DNA of 64,000 nt from Flavobacterium kingsejongi (GCF_003076475.1 NZ_CP020919.1:1302001-1366000), one strand, 5' to 3'. Counted from the stretch's first letter, positions 43,426 to 52,970 are shown. Numbers and translations: made by a program. Notes: generated by a model from the sequence alone, not told the origin.

Positions 43426-43499
43426 CTCCCCCTCTTGGGCTCGAACCAAGGACCCTCTGATTAACAGTCAGATGCTCTAACCAACTGAGCTAAGGAGGA
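43426..43499 (-). tRNA. tRNA-Asn (anticodon GTT), copy 2
   Basis: Same 74-nt cloverleaf as copy 1, on the minus strand; flanking sequences are similar but not identical, so this is an old tandem duplication rather than a product of the IS insertion. Confidence 0.95.
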
Positions 43500-43583
43500 A
43501 GGCGATTTGCCTTGTAAAGGCGGTGCAAATATAGGGCTAAATTTGGTTTCTGCAAATAAATCTGCAAATAAATTCAAAAAAAA

Positions 43584-44927
43584 TTACCTGCTCGAAATTG
43601 CCCGATAAATATCGTTTCCGTTTGCAAAAAGTAAGAGTGCTATAAGCAACACAATGCCAACTATTTGTGCATGTTCTAGGAATTTATCACTTGGTTTTCT
43701 TCCTGTAATTATCTCGTATAATAAAAACATTACGTGTCCTCCGTCAAGGGCAGGAATAGGCAATAAGTTCATTACACCAAGCATAATGGAAAGCATCGCG
43801 GTACGTCCCCAAAAGATTTCCCAGCTCCAGCTTTGTGGAAAAATATCGAAAATAGCTTTAAATCCACCTACGCCTTTATAGGCTCCGGTTTCCGGATTAA
43901 AGATCGCTTTTAGTTGTTTCAGGTACCCTAATACCTCTTCTTTGCCTTTGTGTAATCCGGCAGGAAAAGATTCGGCAAACGAATAATGTTGGGAACTGAT
44001 TTTGAAATAATCCAGTTTGGCAAGATTGTCTGGAGTCAGGCCACCATAAAAGGCACCCAGTTTACCGTTTTGGTCTACTTTAAGGGATACCGTTTCTTCT
44101 TTATTGTCACGCAGTACAACAGCACTTACGGTTTTGTTTTTGTGTGCTTTCAGCAATTCGATCACCTGGTCGGCATAACGGGTTGGAGTTCCATCAAGGC
44201 TTAGTACCATGTCTTTCGCTTTTAGCGTTGCTTTATTCGCAGAGCTGTCGGCTACTTCGGCTACCATAAAAGGCATTCTCAGGTTGATAAAAGGCTTTTT
44301 CTCGCCTTTCATCAGTTGATCCAGCAGGTCAATAGGCATGTTCAGTGTTTGCTGCTGGCCATTTCTTTCGATTAATACCGTTTTGGCAAAAAGGATTTTA
44401 CCCGGGATATCATCAAACTTCAGCATTTTTACACCGTCTACTTCCAGGATCTTATCCCCTGTTTTCAATCCGATCTGTTCGCCTACCGGAGTAGTCACCC
44501 AGATGCCGTCTTTCAGTTCGCTGTTGGCAATATATTGGTCGCCATAAGCGTAAGCCATACCGATATAAATGATAAAAGCCAGTATAAAGTTTACGGTAAC
44601 ACCACCCAGCATAATGATCAGGCGCTGCCAGGCCGGCTTGGAACGGAATTCCCACGGTTGTGGTGGCAGGGCCATTTGTTCCTTGTCCATGCTCTCATCA
44701 ATCATTCCGGCAATCTTTACATAACCACCCAGGGGCAGCCATCCGATACCGTATTCGGTTTCACCTATTTTCTTTTTTAAAAGGGAGAATTTAACATCGA
44801 AAAAAAGATAGAATTTTTCGACTTTGGTTTTGAATAATTTGGCGGGGATAAAATGACCAAATTCGTGAAGTACAATCAGTAAGGACAAACTCAATAAGAA
44901 CTGACCGAGCTTAATAACTATTTCCAT
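43584..44927 (-). CDS. rseP: RIP zinc metalloprotease RseP (site-2 protease family)
   Basis: 447 aa, integral membrane protease. The N-terminal helix carries VLHEFGHF (His21, Glu22, His25; zinc and catalysis), two PDZ-like domains occupy the periplasmic middle (TGDKILEVDGVKM; AKDMVLSLDGTPT), and the C-terminal LDGGHVMF supplies the third zinc ligand. It cleaves transmembrane segments, classically of anti-sigma factors, to release envelope-stress regulators. It is full length, with a -7 element TACTTTTG 29 nt upstream of the ATG. Confidence 0.95.
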   Translation of the reverse strand: MEIVIKLGQFLLSLSLLIVLHEFGHFIPAKLFKTKVEKFYLFFDVKFSLLKKKIGETEYGIGWLPLGGYVKIAGMIDESMDKEQMALPPQPWEFRSKPAWQRLIIMLGGVTVNFILAFIIYIGMAYAYGDQYIANSELKDGIWVTTPVGEQIGLKTGDKILEVDGVKMLKFDDIPGKILFAKTVLIERNGQQQTLNMPIDLLDQLMKGEKKPFINLRMPFMVAEVADSSANKATLKAKDMVLSLDGTPTRYADQVIELLKAHKNKTVSAVVLRDNKEETVSLKVDQNGKLGAFYGGLTPDNLAKLDYFKISSQHYSFAESFPAGLHKGKEEVLGYLKQLKAIFNPETGAYKGVGGFKAIFDIFPQSWSWEIFWGRTAMLSIMLGVMNLLPIPALDGGHVMFLLYEIITGRKPSDKFLEHAQIVGIVLLIALLLFANGNDIYRAISSR

Positions 44928-44955
44928 TTTTTAATTTTAAAATTCGAATTACGCA

Positions 44956-44963
44956 CAAAAGTA
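44956..44963 (-). promoter_or_regulatory. Candidate -7 element of rseP
   Basis: Minus-strand TACTTTTG matches TAnnTTTG. The -33 TTG is not clear. Confidence 0.45.
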
Positions 44964-45065
44964 AGGTTTTCTGTGCAGTAATCTAATGATAATATTTTGA
45001 ACGGTTTTAAATGTTTGTTAATAATTAAAAAATACTGTGGCTGTTTATTTCAGGTATAGTAAATT

Positions 45066-45073
45066 TACGTTTG
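45066..45073 (+). promoter_or_regulatory. Candidate -7 element of the DoxX-led gene run
   Basis: TACGTTTG matches TAnnTTTG, 84 nt before the DoxX start, giving a fairly long 5' leader. Confidence 0.4.
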
Positions 45074-45157
45074 TCTTTTTTAGGCTATTTTAACCGAAAA
45101 GATCCTGGTTTTTTCGAATTCCCAACTCCATACCGAAGCAAATACCGCCCAATTATT

Positions 45158-45553
45158 ATGATAAAACCTTTACCTCTTTTATTTATCCGCCTTACTATTG
45201 CCCTGAGTTTTTTCGTCCACGGACTGGTGCGCATCCCTAAGATTGCGACTTTTACACAGTACATGCTCGCGCGGTTCGAACCTACGTTTTTGCCCAAGGG
45301 CATTATCATCCTCTTTAGCTATGCACTGCCTTTTGCGGAGTTTACAATCGGGTTGCTGTTGCTGCTTGGGTTGTTTACAAGGCAGGCACTGGCGCTGGGC
45401 TGTGTACTCATGTTGTGCTTAGTATGGGGAACGGCCCTAATCGAAGACTGGGCGTCACTGCCCACCCAATTCATACACATTGCCTTTATGGCTTTTCTGC
45501 TGAACGCGCTTCCGCAGAATAGTTATGCAATGGATAACCTTATTAAAAAATAA
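45158..45553 (+). CDS. DoxX-family membrane protein
   Basis: 131 aa from the ATG giving MIKPLPLLFI; the longer ORF to 45071 starts inside the leader. Four hydrophobic helices with the DoxX pattern (FFVHGLVRIPKIATF, PFAEFTIGLLLLLGLFTRQA). The family is linked to thiol or quinone redox processes but usually lacks a defined activity. It stops 4 nt before the OYE-like gene and heads a plus-strand run of oxidoreductase genes. Confidence 0.82.
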   Translation: MIKPLPLLFIRLTIALSFFVHGLVRIPKIATFTQYMLARFEPTFLPKGIIILFSYALPFAEFTIGLLLLLGLFTRQALALGCVLMLCLVWGTALIEDWASLPTQFIHIAFMAFLLNALPQNSYAMDNLIKK

Positions 45554-45557
45554 AACT

Positions 45558-46631
45558 ATGTCAGCAAAGTCATTTTCACCACTTACGATCCGGAGCCTTA
45601 CCTTAAAAAACAGGATCGCCATTTCGCCTATGTGCCAATACAGTGCCGTGGACGGATTTGCCAATAACTGGCATTTAGTACACCTGGGAAGCCGCGCCAT
45701 AGGCGGGGCGGGGCTGATTATCCAGGAAGCTACTGCGGTGACTCCGGAGGGCCGTATCTCGCAATACGATCTTGGGATCTGGAGCGATGAGCATACCGAA
45801 AAATATAAAGCCATTACTCAATTTATCCTGTCACAGGGTGCTATTCCCGGAATCCAGCTGGCACATGCCGGAAGGAAAGGAAGTACCGAAGCCCCCTGGA
45901 ATGGAGGCCGTAAAATCCTGATAGAACAGGGTGGGTATACCTGTGTTGCTCCGAGTGCTATCCCGTTTCGTGACGAGGAACCGGTTCCGGTAGCGATGGA
46001 AACTGCCGAAGTACGCCAGATGGTAGATCATTTTCGGGTGGCTGCACGCCGGGCACTGGAAGCGGGGTATAAAGTGATCGAACTGCATGCTGCACACGGG
46101 TATCTGATCCACCAGTTTATGTCGCCACTAAGCAACCACCGCAAGGATGAATACGGGGGTAGTTTTGAAAACCGTGTCCGTTTCCTTTTGGAAATTATCA
46201 CCGCCGTACAACTGGAATGGCCATCGGAACTGCCGATATTCGTCAGGATTTCCGCAACAGACTGGGCGGATGGCGGATGGAATGCCGACGAATCGGTACA
46301 GTTAGCAGTATTGCTTCGGTACAAAGGGGTAGACCTCATCGATGTTTCTTCGGGCGGGAATGTGCCGCACCAACAGATACCGGTAGGACCTTTGTACCAA
46401 TTGCCTTTTGCCGAAAGGATCAAAAGTGAAACCGGGATCCGTACCGGGGCAGTAGGACTAATTACCGAATCCCGTCAGGCCGAAGATATTATCGTAAAAG
46501 AACAGGCCGACCTGGTGTTCTTTGCCCGGGAATCCCTGCGCGACCCCAACCTGCCACTGACCTTCGCCCGGGAATTGAAAGCCGATATCAAATGGCCGAA
46601 TCAATATGAGCGTGCCCAGCTCAAATCATAA
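45558..46631 (+). CDS. Old yellow enzyme-like NADH:flavin oxidoreductase (YqjM type)
   Basis: 357 aa from MSAKSFSPLTIRSL. FMN-binding TIM barrel of the thermophilic-like/YqjM branch: ISPMCQYSAVDG (with the Cys that tunes FMN), GIQLAHAGRKGS, the substrate-binding ELHAAHGYLIHQFMSPLSN, and SGGNVPHQQIPVG. It reduces activated C=C bonds of alpha,beta-unsaturated carbonyls with NAD(P)H. Co-directional with DoxX and the Gfo/Idh gene (15-nt gap). Confidence 0.92.
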   Translation: MSAKSFSPLTIRSLTLKNRIAISPMCQYSAVDGFANNWHLVHLGSRAIGGAGLIIQEATAVTPEGRISQYDLGIWSDEHTEKYKAITQFILSQGAIPGIQLAHAGRKGSTEAPWNGGRKILIEQGGYTCVAPSAIPFRDEEPVPVAMETAEVRQMVDHFRVAARRALEAGYKVIELHAAHGYLIHQFMSPLSNHRKDEYGGSFENRVRFLLEIITAVQLEWPSELPIFVRISATDWADGGWNADESVQLAVLLRYKGVDLIDVSSGGNVPHQQIPVGPLYQLPFAERIKSETGIRTGAVGLITESRQAEDIIVKEQADLVFFARESLRDPNLPLTFARELKADIKWPNQYERAQLKS

Positions 46632-46646
46632 AAAATTAAGTATACC

Positions 46647-47690
46647 ATGCAAAAGATAAAAACAGCACTGCTGTCCTACGGAATGTCAGGAAAAGTATTT
46701 CATGCCCCGTTTCTGGAACTCCATGAGGGATTTGAACTCACGGGAGCCTGGGAACGCAGTAAGAAACTCATCCAGCAGGATTTTCCGGAGGTAAAAAGTT
46801 ATGCATCACTCGAAGAATTACTTGCCGATGATGCCACACTGGTCGTCGTGAATACACCGGTAGGCACACATTATGAATATGCCCGTCAGGCATTATTGGC
46901 GGGAAAAAATGTAGTGGTGGAAAAAGCATTTACCACTACGGTAGCCGAAGCGGAAGCGTTAAAACAACTAGCGGAAGAAAAAGGCCTGAAGCTGGCCGTT
47001 TTCCAGAACCGGCGTTGGGACAGTGACTTTAAAACCGTACAACAGGTGATTGCCTCAGGGGACCTGGGCGAAATTGTAGATGCCGAAATCCATTTTGACC
47101 GTTACAACCCGAAACTGAGCCCAAAACAACATAAAGAAACGGCCAATTCCGGAGCCGGGATCCTCAAAGACCTTGGCCCACATATTATCGACCAGGCCCT
47201 GTGCCTGTTTGGAAAACCGGACGCTGTTTTTGCCGATATCCGCATTACCCGTGACAACTCCCAGGTAGATGATGTACTGGATATCCTCCTGTACTATCCC
47301 AATACCCGCGTCAGGCTGAAAGCCTCTTTCTTTGTCAAAGAACCACTGCCGTCCTATATTTTCCATGGGCGTAAAGGTTCGTTCCTGAAAAGCCGTGGCG
47401 ACATACAGGAGGATGAGCTGAAATTGGGCAAAAAACCGGACACTACCGAAAACTGGGGCAAAGAACCCGAAGCACAATCGGGCTTGCTGCATACCGAAAA
47501 AAATGGAGTGGACATCCGCAGGACACTACCGACGCTTTCGGGGAATTACTATGCCTTTTATGACGGGATGTACCAGTCAATTGTGAACAATACCAAAGAG
47601 CCTGTCACTGCGACGGAAGGCGTACACGTGATGGAAATCATTGAAGCCGCTTTGCAAAGCAGTACCGAAAAAAGGAATATCATACTATAA
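46647..47690 (+). CDS. Gfo/Idh/MocA-family oxidoreductase
   Basis: 347 aa. N-terminal Rossmann fold (ALLSYGMSGKVFHAPFLELH), then VVNTPVGTHYEYARQALLAG and VVVEKAFTTTVAEAEAL, in which the usual EKP motif reads EKA. The C-terminal domain has the substrate-site GILKDLGPHIIDQAL. The family oxidises sugars, inositols or related alcohols with NAD(P). YdgJ/YhhX-like in its opening motif. The preceding gene ends 15 nt upstream and the AKR begins 34 nt downstream. Confidence 0.9.
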   Translation: MQKIKTALLSYGMSGKVFHAPFLELHEGFELTGAWERSKKLIQQDFPEVKSYASLEELLADDATLVVVNTPVGTHYEYARQALLAGKNVVVEKAFTTTVAEAEALKQLAEEKGLKLAVFQNRRWDSDFKTVQQVIASGDLGEIVDAEIHFDRYNPKLSPKQHKETANSGAGILKDLGPHIIDQALCLFGKPDAVFADIRITRDNSQVDDVLDILLYYPNTRVRLKASFFVKEPLPSYIFHGRKGSFLKSRGDIQEDELKLGKKPDTTENWGKEPEAQSGLLHTEKNGVDIRRTLPTLSGNYYAFYDGMYQSIVNNTKEPVTATEGVHVMEIIEAALQSSTEKRNIIL

Positions 47691-47724
47691 ACCGCAGCCC
47701 TTGGGCGAGAATACCGATACGATT

Positions 47725-48672
47725 ATGGAAAAAAGACAATTAGGGGCCACCGACTTACACGTATACCCGATCACGTTTGGCGGGAATGTATTCGGATGGA
47801 CATTAGACGAGAAAAAATCCTTTGAAATCCTGGACGGCTTTACCGGTGCCGGTTTCAATTTTATAGATACTGCCGATGTGTATTCCCGTTGGGCACCCGG
47901 AAATGAAGGGGGCGAATCGGAGACGATTATCGGGAATTGGATGAAGCAAAAGAAAAACCGAAAAGACATTGTATTGACAACCAAAGTGGGAAGCGATATG
48001 GGCAGCGGGAAGCAGCTAAAAAAAGCGTATATCCTGGAAGCGGTGGAAAAGAGCCTGAAACGCCTGCAAACGGATTACCTGGATTTGTACCAGACGCATT
48101 TTGACGATTTGGATACTCCGGTACAGGAAACCCTGGAAGCCTATGACCAACTAATTAAAGAAGGGAAAGTACGCTGGATCGGGGCTTCGAATATGTCGGC
48201 AGAACGCTTAAAGGAATCCCTTGAAACTGCTGTGGCTCATGGATTGCCGGAATACCAGACGTTCCAGCCGCATTACAACCTGTATGAGCGTAAAGCTTTT
48301 GAGGAGACATTAGAGCCAATCTGCCTGGGGCATAACCTGGGCGTACTGAATTACTATTCGCTGGAAAGCGGTTTCCTGACCGGGAAATACCGTACCAAAG
48401 CTGATTTAGGGAAAAGCCCGAGAGGTGCGGATATGGATAAATATTTTAATGAAAGAGGCCTGCGTATCCTGGCGGCACTGGATACTGTAGCGGCAGAATA
48501 CAAAACCACCCAGGCTACTGTAGCTCTAGCCTGGCTGATTGCACGCCCATCAGTAACCGCACCGATAGTGAGTGCCACAAGCCTGTCCCAACTGGATGCG
48601 ATCATCAAAGCCCCGGAACTGGTACTCGGTGAAGAAACACTGCGCATGCTGACTACAGCAAGTGCCTGGTAA
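47725..48672 (+). CDS. Aldo/keto reductase
   Basis: 315 aa from MEKRQLGATDLHVYPIT. Catalytic tetrad positions are visible: NFIDTADVYSRW (Asp, Tyr), LTTKVGSD (Lys) and LYQTHFDD (His), and the C-terminal cofactor segment PIVSATSLSQLD. It is the AKR11/YajO-like type that reduces aldehydes or sugars with NADPH. The upstream extension to 47641 overlaps the Gfo/Idh gene and is rejected. Confidence 0.92.
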   Translation: MEKRQLGATDLHVYPITFGGNVFGWTLDEKKSFEILDGFTGAGFNFIDTADVYSRWAPGNEGGESETIIGNWMKQKKNRKDIVLTTKVGSDMGSGKQLKKAYILEAVEKSLKRLQTDYLDLYQTHFDDLDTPVQETLEAYDQLIKEGKVRWIGASNMSAERLKESLETAVAHGLPEYQTFQPHYNLYERKAFEETLEPICLGHNLGVLNYYSLESGFLTGKYRTKADLGKSPRGADMDKYFNERGLRILAALDTVAAEYKTTQATVALAWLIARPSVTAPIVSATSLSQLDAIIKAPELVLGEETLRMLTTASAW

Positions 48673-48686
48673 ACAAAAAATAAATA

Positions 48687-48710
48687 AAGGCCCTGCTTCG
48701 GTGGGGCCTT
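48687..48710 (+). terminator. Hairpin after the aldo/keto reductase gene
   Basis: AAGGCCC-N10-GGGCCTT stem without a strong T-run; may act as an attenuator or RNA-processing site rather than a full terminator. Confidence 0.45.
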
Positions 48711-48729
48711 AACTATTAAATAGCATAAG

Positions 48730-49704
48730 ATGAAAGTATTTATCACCAGGGTAATTCCCGAAGCGGGACTGCAGTTATTGCGGGATGCCGGGATTACCAT
48801 TACACAATGGGAAGAGCCACGCGAACTGACCTCTGCCGAGCTGATCGAACACTGCCGTAATGCAGACGCTTTATTAACCGCAGGACGCTCTACAATTGAT
48901 GCGGCCTTCCTGGAGGCGTGCAGCCACCTGAAAGTGGTATCCTTATTTTCGGTAGGGTATGATAATGTGGCGATCGCAACAGCGACAAAACTTAAAATCC
49001 CGGTAGGGCATACACCGGATGTATTGAGCAAAGCAACAGCTGATGTGGCATTCCTGCTGATGCAGACCACGGCACGAAAAGCTTTTTACCACCATCAGCG
49101 GATCCTGGACGGGGAGTGGGATTTCTTTGAGCCCAAAGCCGGACTGGGTATCGATTTGCAAAACAAAACCTTAGGCGTATTTGGCCTCGGGAAAATAGGA
49201 TTTGAAATGGCGAAGTCCTGTAAAGGTGCTTTTGAAATGGACATCCTGTACCATAACCGCAGTACCAATGCGGAAGCGGAGGAGAAATTAGGCGCCCGTA
49301 AGGTTTCCTTTGACGAACTGCTGGCGCAAAGCGATGTGATCAGTGTGCACGCGAACCTGAGTAAGGAGACAAAGGAGTTGTTTAATAAGGCGACTTTTGC
49401 GAAAATGAAACCCAACGCGATATTTGTCAATACGGCACGGGGCGGTATTCACAATGAGGCGGATTTATTAGCCGCATTACAGCAAAAAACAATTTGGGGA
49501 GCCGGACTGGACGTAACCAACCCGGAACCGATGGATCCGGAGAATGCACTGCTGCGCCTGCCGAATGTGTGTGTATTGCCACACATCGGGTCTTCAACGG
49601 AAGGCACACGCGACCAGATGGCGATACTGGCGGCGAAAAATGTTATTGCCGGGCTGCGGAATGAAAAATTGCCGAAAGTAGTGAACCCTGAAGTATATGG
49701 GTAA
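48730..49704 (+). CDS. 2-hydroxyacid dehydrogenase (glyoxylate/hydroxypyruvate reductase-like)
   Basis: 324 aa D-isomer-specific dehydrogenase. NAD(P) motif GVFGLGKIGFEMA (residues about 146-158), catalytic Arg in VNTARGGIHNE, Glu region LDVTNPEPMDPENALL and His in LPHIGSST. Closest in layout to GhrB/GRHPR, which reduce glyoxylate or hydroxypyruvate. Downstream alpha/beta hydrolase follows by 21 nt. Confidence 0.92.
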   Translation: MKVFITRVIPEAGLQLLRDAGITITQWEEPRELTSAELIEHCRNADALLTAGRSTIDAAFLEACSHLKVVSLFSVGYDNVAIATATKLKIPVGHTPDVLSKATADVAFLLMQTTARKAFYHHQRILDGEWDFFEPKAGLGIDLQNKTLGVFGLGKIGFEMAKSCKGAFEMDILYHNRSTNAEAEEKLGARKVSFDELLAQSDVISVHANLSKETKELFNKATFAKMKPNAIFVNTARGGIHNEADLLAALQQKTIWGAGLDVTNPEPMDPENALLRLPNVCVLPHIGSSTEGTRDQMAILAAKNVIAGLRNEKLPKVVNPEVYG

Positions 49705-49725
49705 GACGAATTAAAATAAAAACAG

Positions 49726-50724
49726 ATGAAAAAATATATAGCAAGTGTATTGTTCCTGGGCGCAATCCTGATCGGTTTTGGACAGGAAAAAGACCTGAAG
49801 GTATCGGAAATCAATCTGGAAAACTTATCCTATCCCTATCCGGTCAAAGAAATAAAACTGGACATCCAGGGGCAATCCCTGATCATGGCCTATATGGATG
49901 TAGCCCCCCAAAAGCCCAATGGCAAGACGGTGTTGTTATTGCACGGGAAAAATTTTGCGGGCTACTACTGGAAACAAACCGCAGCCGATTTGGCAAAAGC
50001 CGGCTATCGTATCATCGTGCCGGATCAGATTGGATTTGGCAAATCGTCTAAGCCAACGACTATCCAGTACAGTTTCCAGTTGCTCGCCCAGAATACAAAA
50101 GCAATACTGGATGGGCTGAAAATCGATAAGGTCAATGTATTAGGGCATTCGATGGGTGGGATGCTGGCCACGCGTTTTGCACTGATGTACCCGGAAAGAG
50201 TAGAGAAACTGATCCTGGAAAACCCGATCGGACTGGAAGACTGGAAAACGGTAGTGCCCTATCAGTCGGTAGATGATTGGTACAAAGGCGAACTGAAACA
50301 GGATTATAAGAGTATAAAGGACTATCAGCTGAAATTCTACTATGATAACAAGTGGAAACCGGAATATGATGAAGGTGTTAATGTACTGGCAGGCTGGACG
50401 ATCAATCCGGAATATCCGGTGATTGCCAAAAATGCCGCCCTGACCTATGATATGATCTTTACCCAACCGGTAGTGTATGAATTTGAAAACATAAAAGCGC
50501 CTACCCTGCTGATTATCGGGCAACGCGACCGTACGGCACTGGCGAAAGGCAAAGCGCCCAAAGCGGTACAGGAACAGTTGGGAAATTATCCGGTTTTGGG
50601 GCGGGCGACTGCTAAAAAAATAAAAAATGCAACTTTGGTAGAAATTGATAATGTCGGACATTTGCCTCATATTGAAGCATACGATAAATTTATCGGCCCG
50701 CTTTTGAAATTTCTGAAAAAATAG
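49726..50724 (+). CDS. Secreted alpha/beta hydrolase
   Basis: 332 aa with a signal peptide (MKKYIASVLFLGAILIGFGQ). The oxyanion motif is LLLHGKNFAGYYW, nucleophile GHSMGG (Ser), acid IGQRDRTA (Asp) and base VGHLPHIE (His), so the triad is complete. Likely a periplasmic esterase or lactonase-type enzyme. The MFS gene starts 3 nt after its stop. Confidence 0.9.
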   Translation: MKKYIASVLFLGAILIGFGQEKDLKVSEINLENLSYPYPVKEIKLDIQGQSLIMAYMDVAPQKPNGKTVLLLHGKNFAGYYWKQTAADLAKAGYRIIVPDQIGFGKSSKPTTIQYSFQLLAQNTKAILDGLKIDKVNVLGHSMGGMLATRFALMYPERVEKLILENPIGLEDWKTVVPYQSVDDWYKGELKQDYKSIKDYQLKFYYDNKWKPEYDEGVNVLAGWTINPEYPVIAKNAALTYDMIFTQPVVYEFENIKAPTLLIIGQRDRTALAKGKAPKAVQEQLGNYPVLGRATAKKIKNATLVEIDNVGHLPHIEAYDKFIGPLLKFLKK

Positions 50725-50727
50725 AAC

Positions 50728-51885
50728 ATGCAACAGACTGAAACGACCACTAACCGGCTTCGCCTCCGGATTGCGGTGACCTTATTTTACTTTAGCCACG
50801 GATTGTGTTTTGCCACCTGGGCAAGCCGCATCCCGGATATCAAAACGATGCTCCACCTGAGTGATGGCAGCCTGGGGACTATTTTGTTTGCCCTGCCGGT
50901 AGGACAGTTGGTCATCATGCCGTTCTCCGGAGTGCTGGTCACGCGTTTCGGAAGCCATAAAACGCTAATTGTCTCCCTGGTTTTATATGCGCTTGCACTG
51001 ACGAATATGGGATTGGCCACCACGGCCTGGCAACTGGCACTGGCCTTATTTATTTTTGGACTTGCGGGCAATGTGACCAATATTTCGGTAAATACCCAGG
51101 GCGTGTATGCGGAAAACCTGTACGGGAAGATTATCATGTCTTCGTTTCACGGGGCATGGAGTATCGCAGGATTTACAGGCGCATTGATAGGGCTATTGAT
51201 GATTTCACTACAACTGACGCCTTATGTGCATTTCTGGATCATAAGCGGTGTAGTGTTCCTGATCATTGCGCTCAATTCGCATTACCTGCCGCGTGTGGAA
51301 GAGAAAAAAGAGGTGGAAAAGAAAAAAGGCTTTACCCGGCCGGACAGCTTCCTGATTTGGATCGGGATTATTGGTTTTTGCAGTATGGCGAGTGAAGGGG
51401 CGATGTTCGACTGGAGCGGTGTCTACTTTAAAGATGTCATCGGTGTAGACGGATCGCCGGTCATATTGGGTTATACATCCTTTATGATCATGATGGCCAG
51501 CGGACGGTTCCTGGGTGACCGCATGGTGCGTAAGGTAGGACGCAAAAGGCTGATGCAGGTGAGCGGTGTAATGATTTCAACGGGATTGTTCACCTCGGTA
51601 TTGTTTCCGTACATTATCCCTTCTACCATTGCCTTTATGATGGTAGGCTTGGGCGTATCGTCTATCGTGCCTATCGTCTATAGCCTTGCAGGCAGGAATG
51701 CTAAAATACCGCCGAGTATCGCACTGACGATTGTATCGAGTGTGAGTTTCCTTGGCTTCCTGATGGGGCCACCCCTGATTGGGCATATTGCAGCATTGTC
51801 AAGTCTTCGGATTTCATTCGCTGTGGTAGGGATTTTTGGCTTTTTTATCACCTTTATGGTGGGACGGATTAAAGGAATTGAATAA
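50728..51885 (+). CDS. MFS transporter (fucose permease/YbjJ-like)
   Basis: 385 aa with 12 predicted membrane helices. It has the MFS loop motif VLVTRFGSHKTLI between helices 2 and 3, its half-repeat GDRMVRKVGRKRLMQV between helices 8 and 9, and a YbjJ-type N-terminus (YFSHGLCFATWASRIPDIK). Substrate unknown. Tightly linked to the hydrolase upstream and the AKR downstream. Confidence 0.9.
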   Translation: MQQTETTTNRLRLRIAVTLFYFSHGLCFATWASRIPDIKTMLHLSDGSLGTILFALPVGQLVIMPFSGVLVTRFGSHKTLIVSLVLYALALTNMGLATTAWQLALALFIFGLAGNVTNISVNTQGVYAENLYGKIIMSSFHGAWSIAGFTGALIGLLMISLQLTPYVHFWIISGVVFLIIALNSHYLPRVEEKKEVEKKKGFTRPDSFLIWIGIIGFCSMASEGAMFDWSGVYFKDVIGVDGSPVILGYTSFMIMMASGRFLGDRMVRKVGRKRLMQVSGVMISTGLFTSVLFPYIIPSTIAFMMVGLGVSSIVPIVYSLAGRNAKIPPSIALTIVSSVSFLGFLMGPPLIGHIAALSSLRISFAVVGIFGFFITFMVGRIKGIE

Positions 51886-51907
51886 CAGTATAAAAAAAAT
51901 AAAGAGT

Positions 51908-52903
51908 ATGGAATATCGTAAAATAGGAAATTCAGATTTAGAATTATCAGCCATTACTTTTGGTGCCTGGGCTGCCGGAGGATGGATGTGGGGAAGTACA
52001 GATCGTAATGATGCCATCAAGGCGATCCAGGCTTCGTATGATGAAGGGGTCACATCTATTGATACAGCACCCATTTATGGACAGGGCGATAGTGAATCTA
52101 TTGTCGGGGATGCTCTGAAGGGGATTTCCAGGGATAAAGTACAGTTGGTGACCAAGTACGGCATGCGCTGGGATTTGGCCAAAGGTGATTTTGCCATGAA
52201 AAGCAAAGACAACAGCGGTAAAGATATCGATGTTTATAAATATGCCGGTAAAGAAAGCATCATCAAAGAATGTGAAGACAGCCTTCGCCGGTTAAAAACC
52301 GACTATATTGATCTGTACCAGATCCACTGGCCGGAATCGACGACGCCTATTGGGGAAACGATGGAAACGGTAGCACAACTGATCAAAGAAGGGAAAGTGC
52401 GCTATGCCGGAGTTTGTAATTATTCGGTAGACCAGATGAAGGAAGGCGATCGTTATGTGAACCTTATCTCCAACCAGGTGCCCTACAGCATGGTAAAACG
52501 GGAAATTGAAAAAGAACTGGTGCCGTATGCACTGGAAAACAACAAGTCAATTTTAGCTTATAGCCCGTTAGAAAGAGGATTGCTAACCGGAAAAATGAAA
52601 CCGGGGCATCAGTTTGCTGAAGGTGACCACCGTGCTGGACTCTATTATTTTAAAGACGAGAACCTGAGACGGACGAATGCATTCCTGAGCACAATAGCTC
52701 CATTGGCAGCGGATAAAAACGTATCCTTGTCCCAATTGGTACTGCGCTGGACGATTGAACAGCCGGCTATTACTATTGCTTTGGCGGGTGCCCGAAATGC
52801 ACAGCAATCGGTACAAAATGCAAAAGCGATCCAGGTACAGCTAACCAAAGCGGAAATCGACCTGATCACGAACGAACTCAACAAACTCGAACTGGTGAAG
52901 TAA
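51908..52903 (+). CDS. Aldo/keto reductase
   Basis: 331 aa from MEYRKIGNSDLELSAITFG. Tetrad motifs: SIDTAPIYGQGDSE (Asp, Tyr), VTKYGMRWD (Lys), LYQIHWPES (His), and VCNYSVDQM. C-terminal NADPH site IALAGARNAQQ. AKR of the YakC/IolS type. The longer ORF to 51836 overlaps the MFS gene and is rejected. A strong terminator follows, closing the run. Confidence 0.92.
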   Translation: MEYRKIGNSDLELSAITFGAWAAGGWMWGSTDRNDAIKAIQASYDEGVTSIDTAPIYGQGDSESIVGDALKGISRDKVQLVTKYGMRWDLAKGDFAMKSKDNSGKDIDVYKYAGKESIIKECEDSLRRLKTDYIDLYQIHWPESTTPIGETMETVAQLIKEGKVRYAGVCNYSVDQMKEGDRYVNLISNQVPYSMVKREIEKELVPYALENNKSILAYSPLERGLLTGKMKPGHQFAEGDHRAGLYYFKDENLRRTNAFLSTIAPLAADKNVSLSQLVLRWTIEQPAITIALAGARNAQQSVQNAKAIQVQLTKAEIDLITNELNKLELVK

Positions 52904-52940
52904 TTCTTTTTAAGATGTTTCACTACTGATCCAATTCAGG

Positions 52941-52970
52941 AAGGCGCTGTTTGTACAGCGCCTTTTTTTG
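52941..52970 (+). terminator. Strong rho-independent terminator closing the redox gene run
   Basis: AAGGCGCTGT-TTGT-ACAGCGCCTT plus six further T. Confidence 0.9.

Noticed and set aside
41489..43499. tRNA-Asn direct repeats as attachment sites of an integrated element
   Set aside because: The interval contains only an IS with its own 8-bp target duplication and no integrase; both tRNAs are complete with their own terminators, as in an ordinary tandem array.
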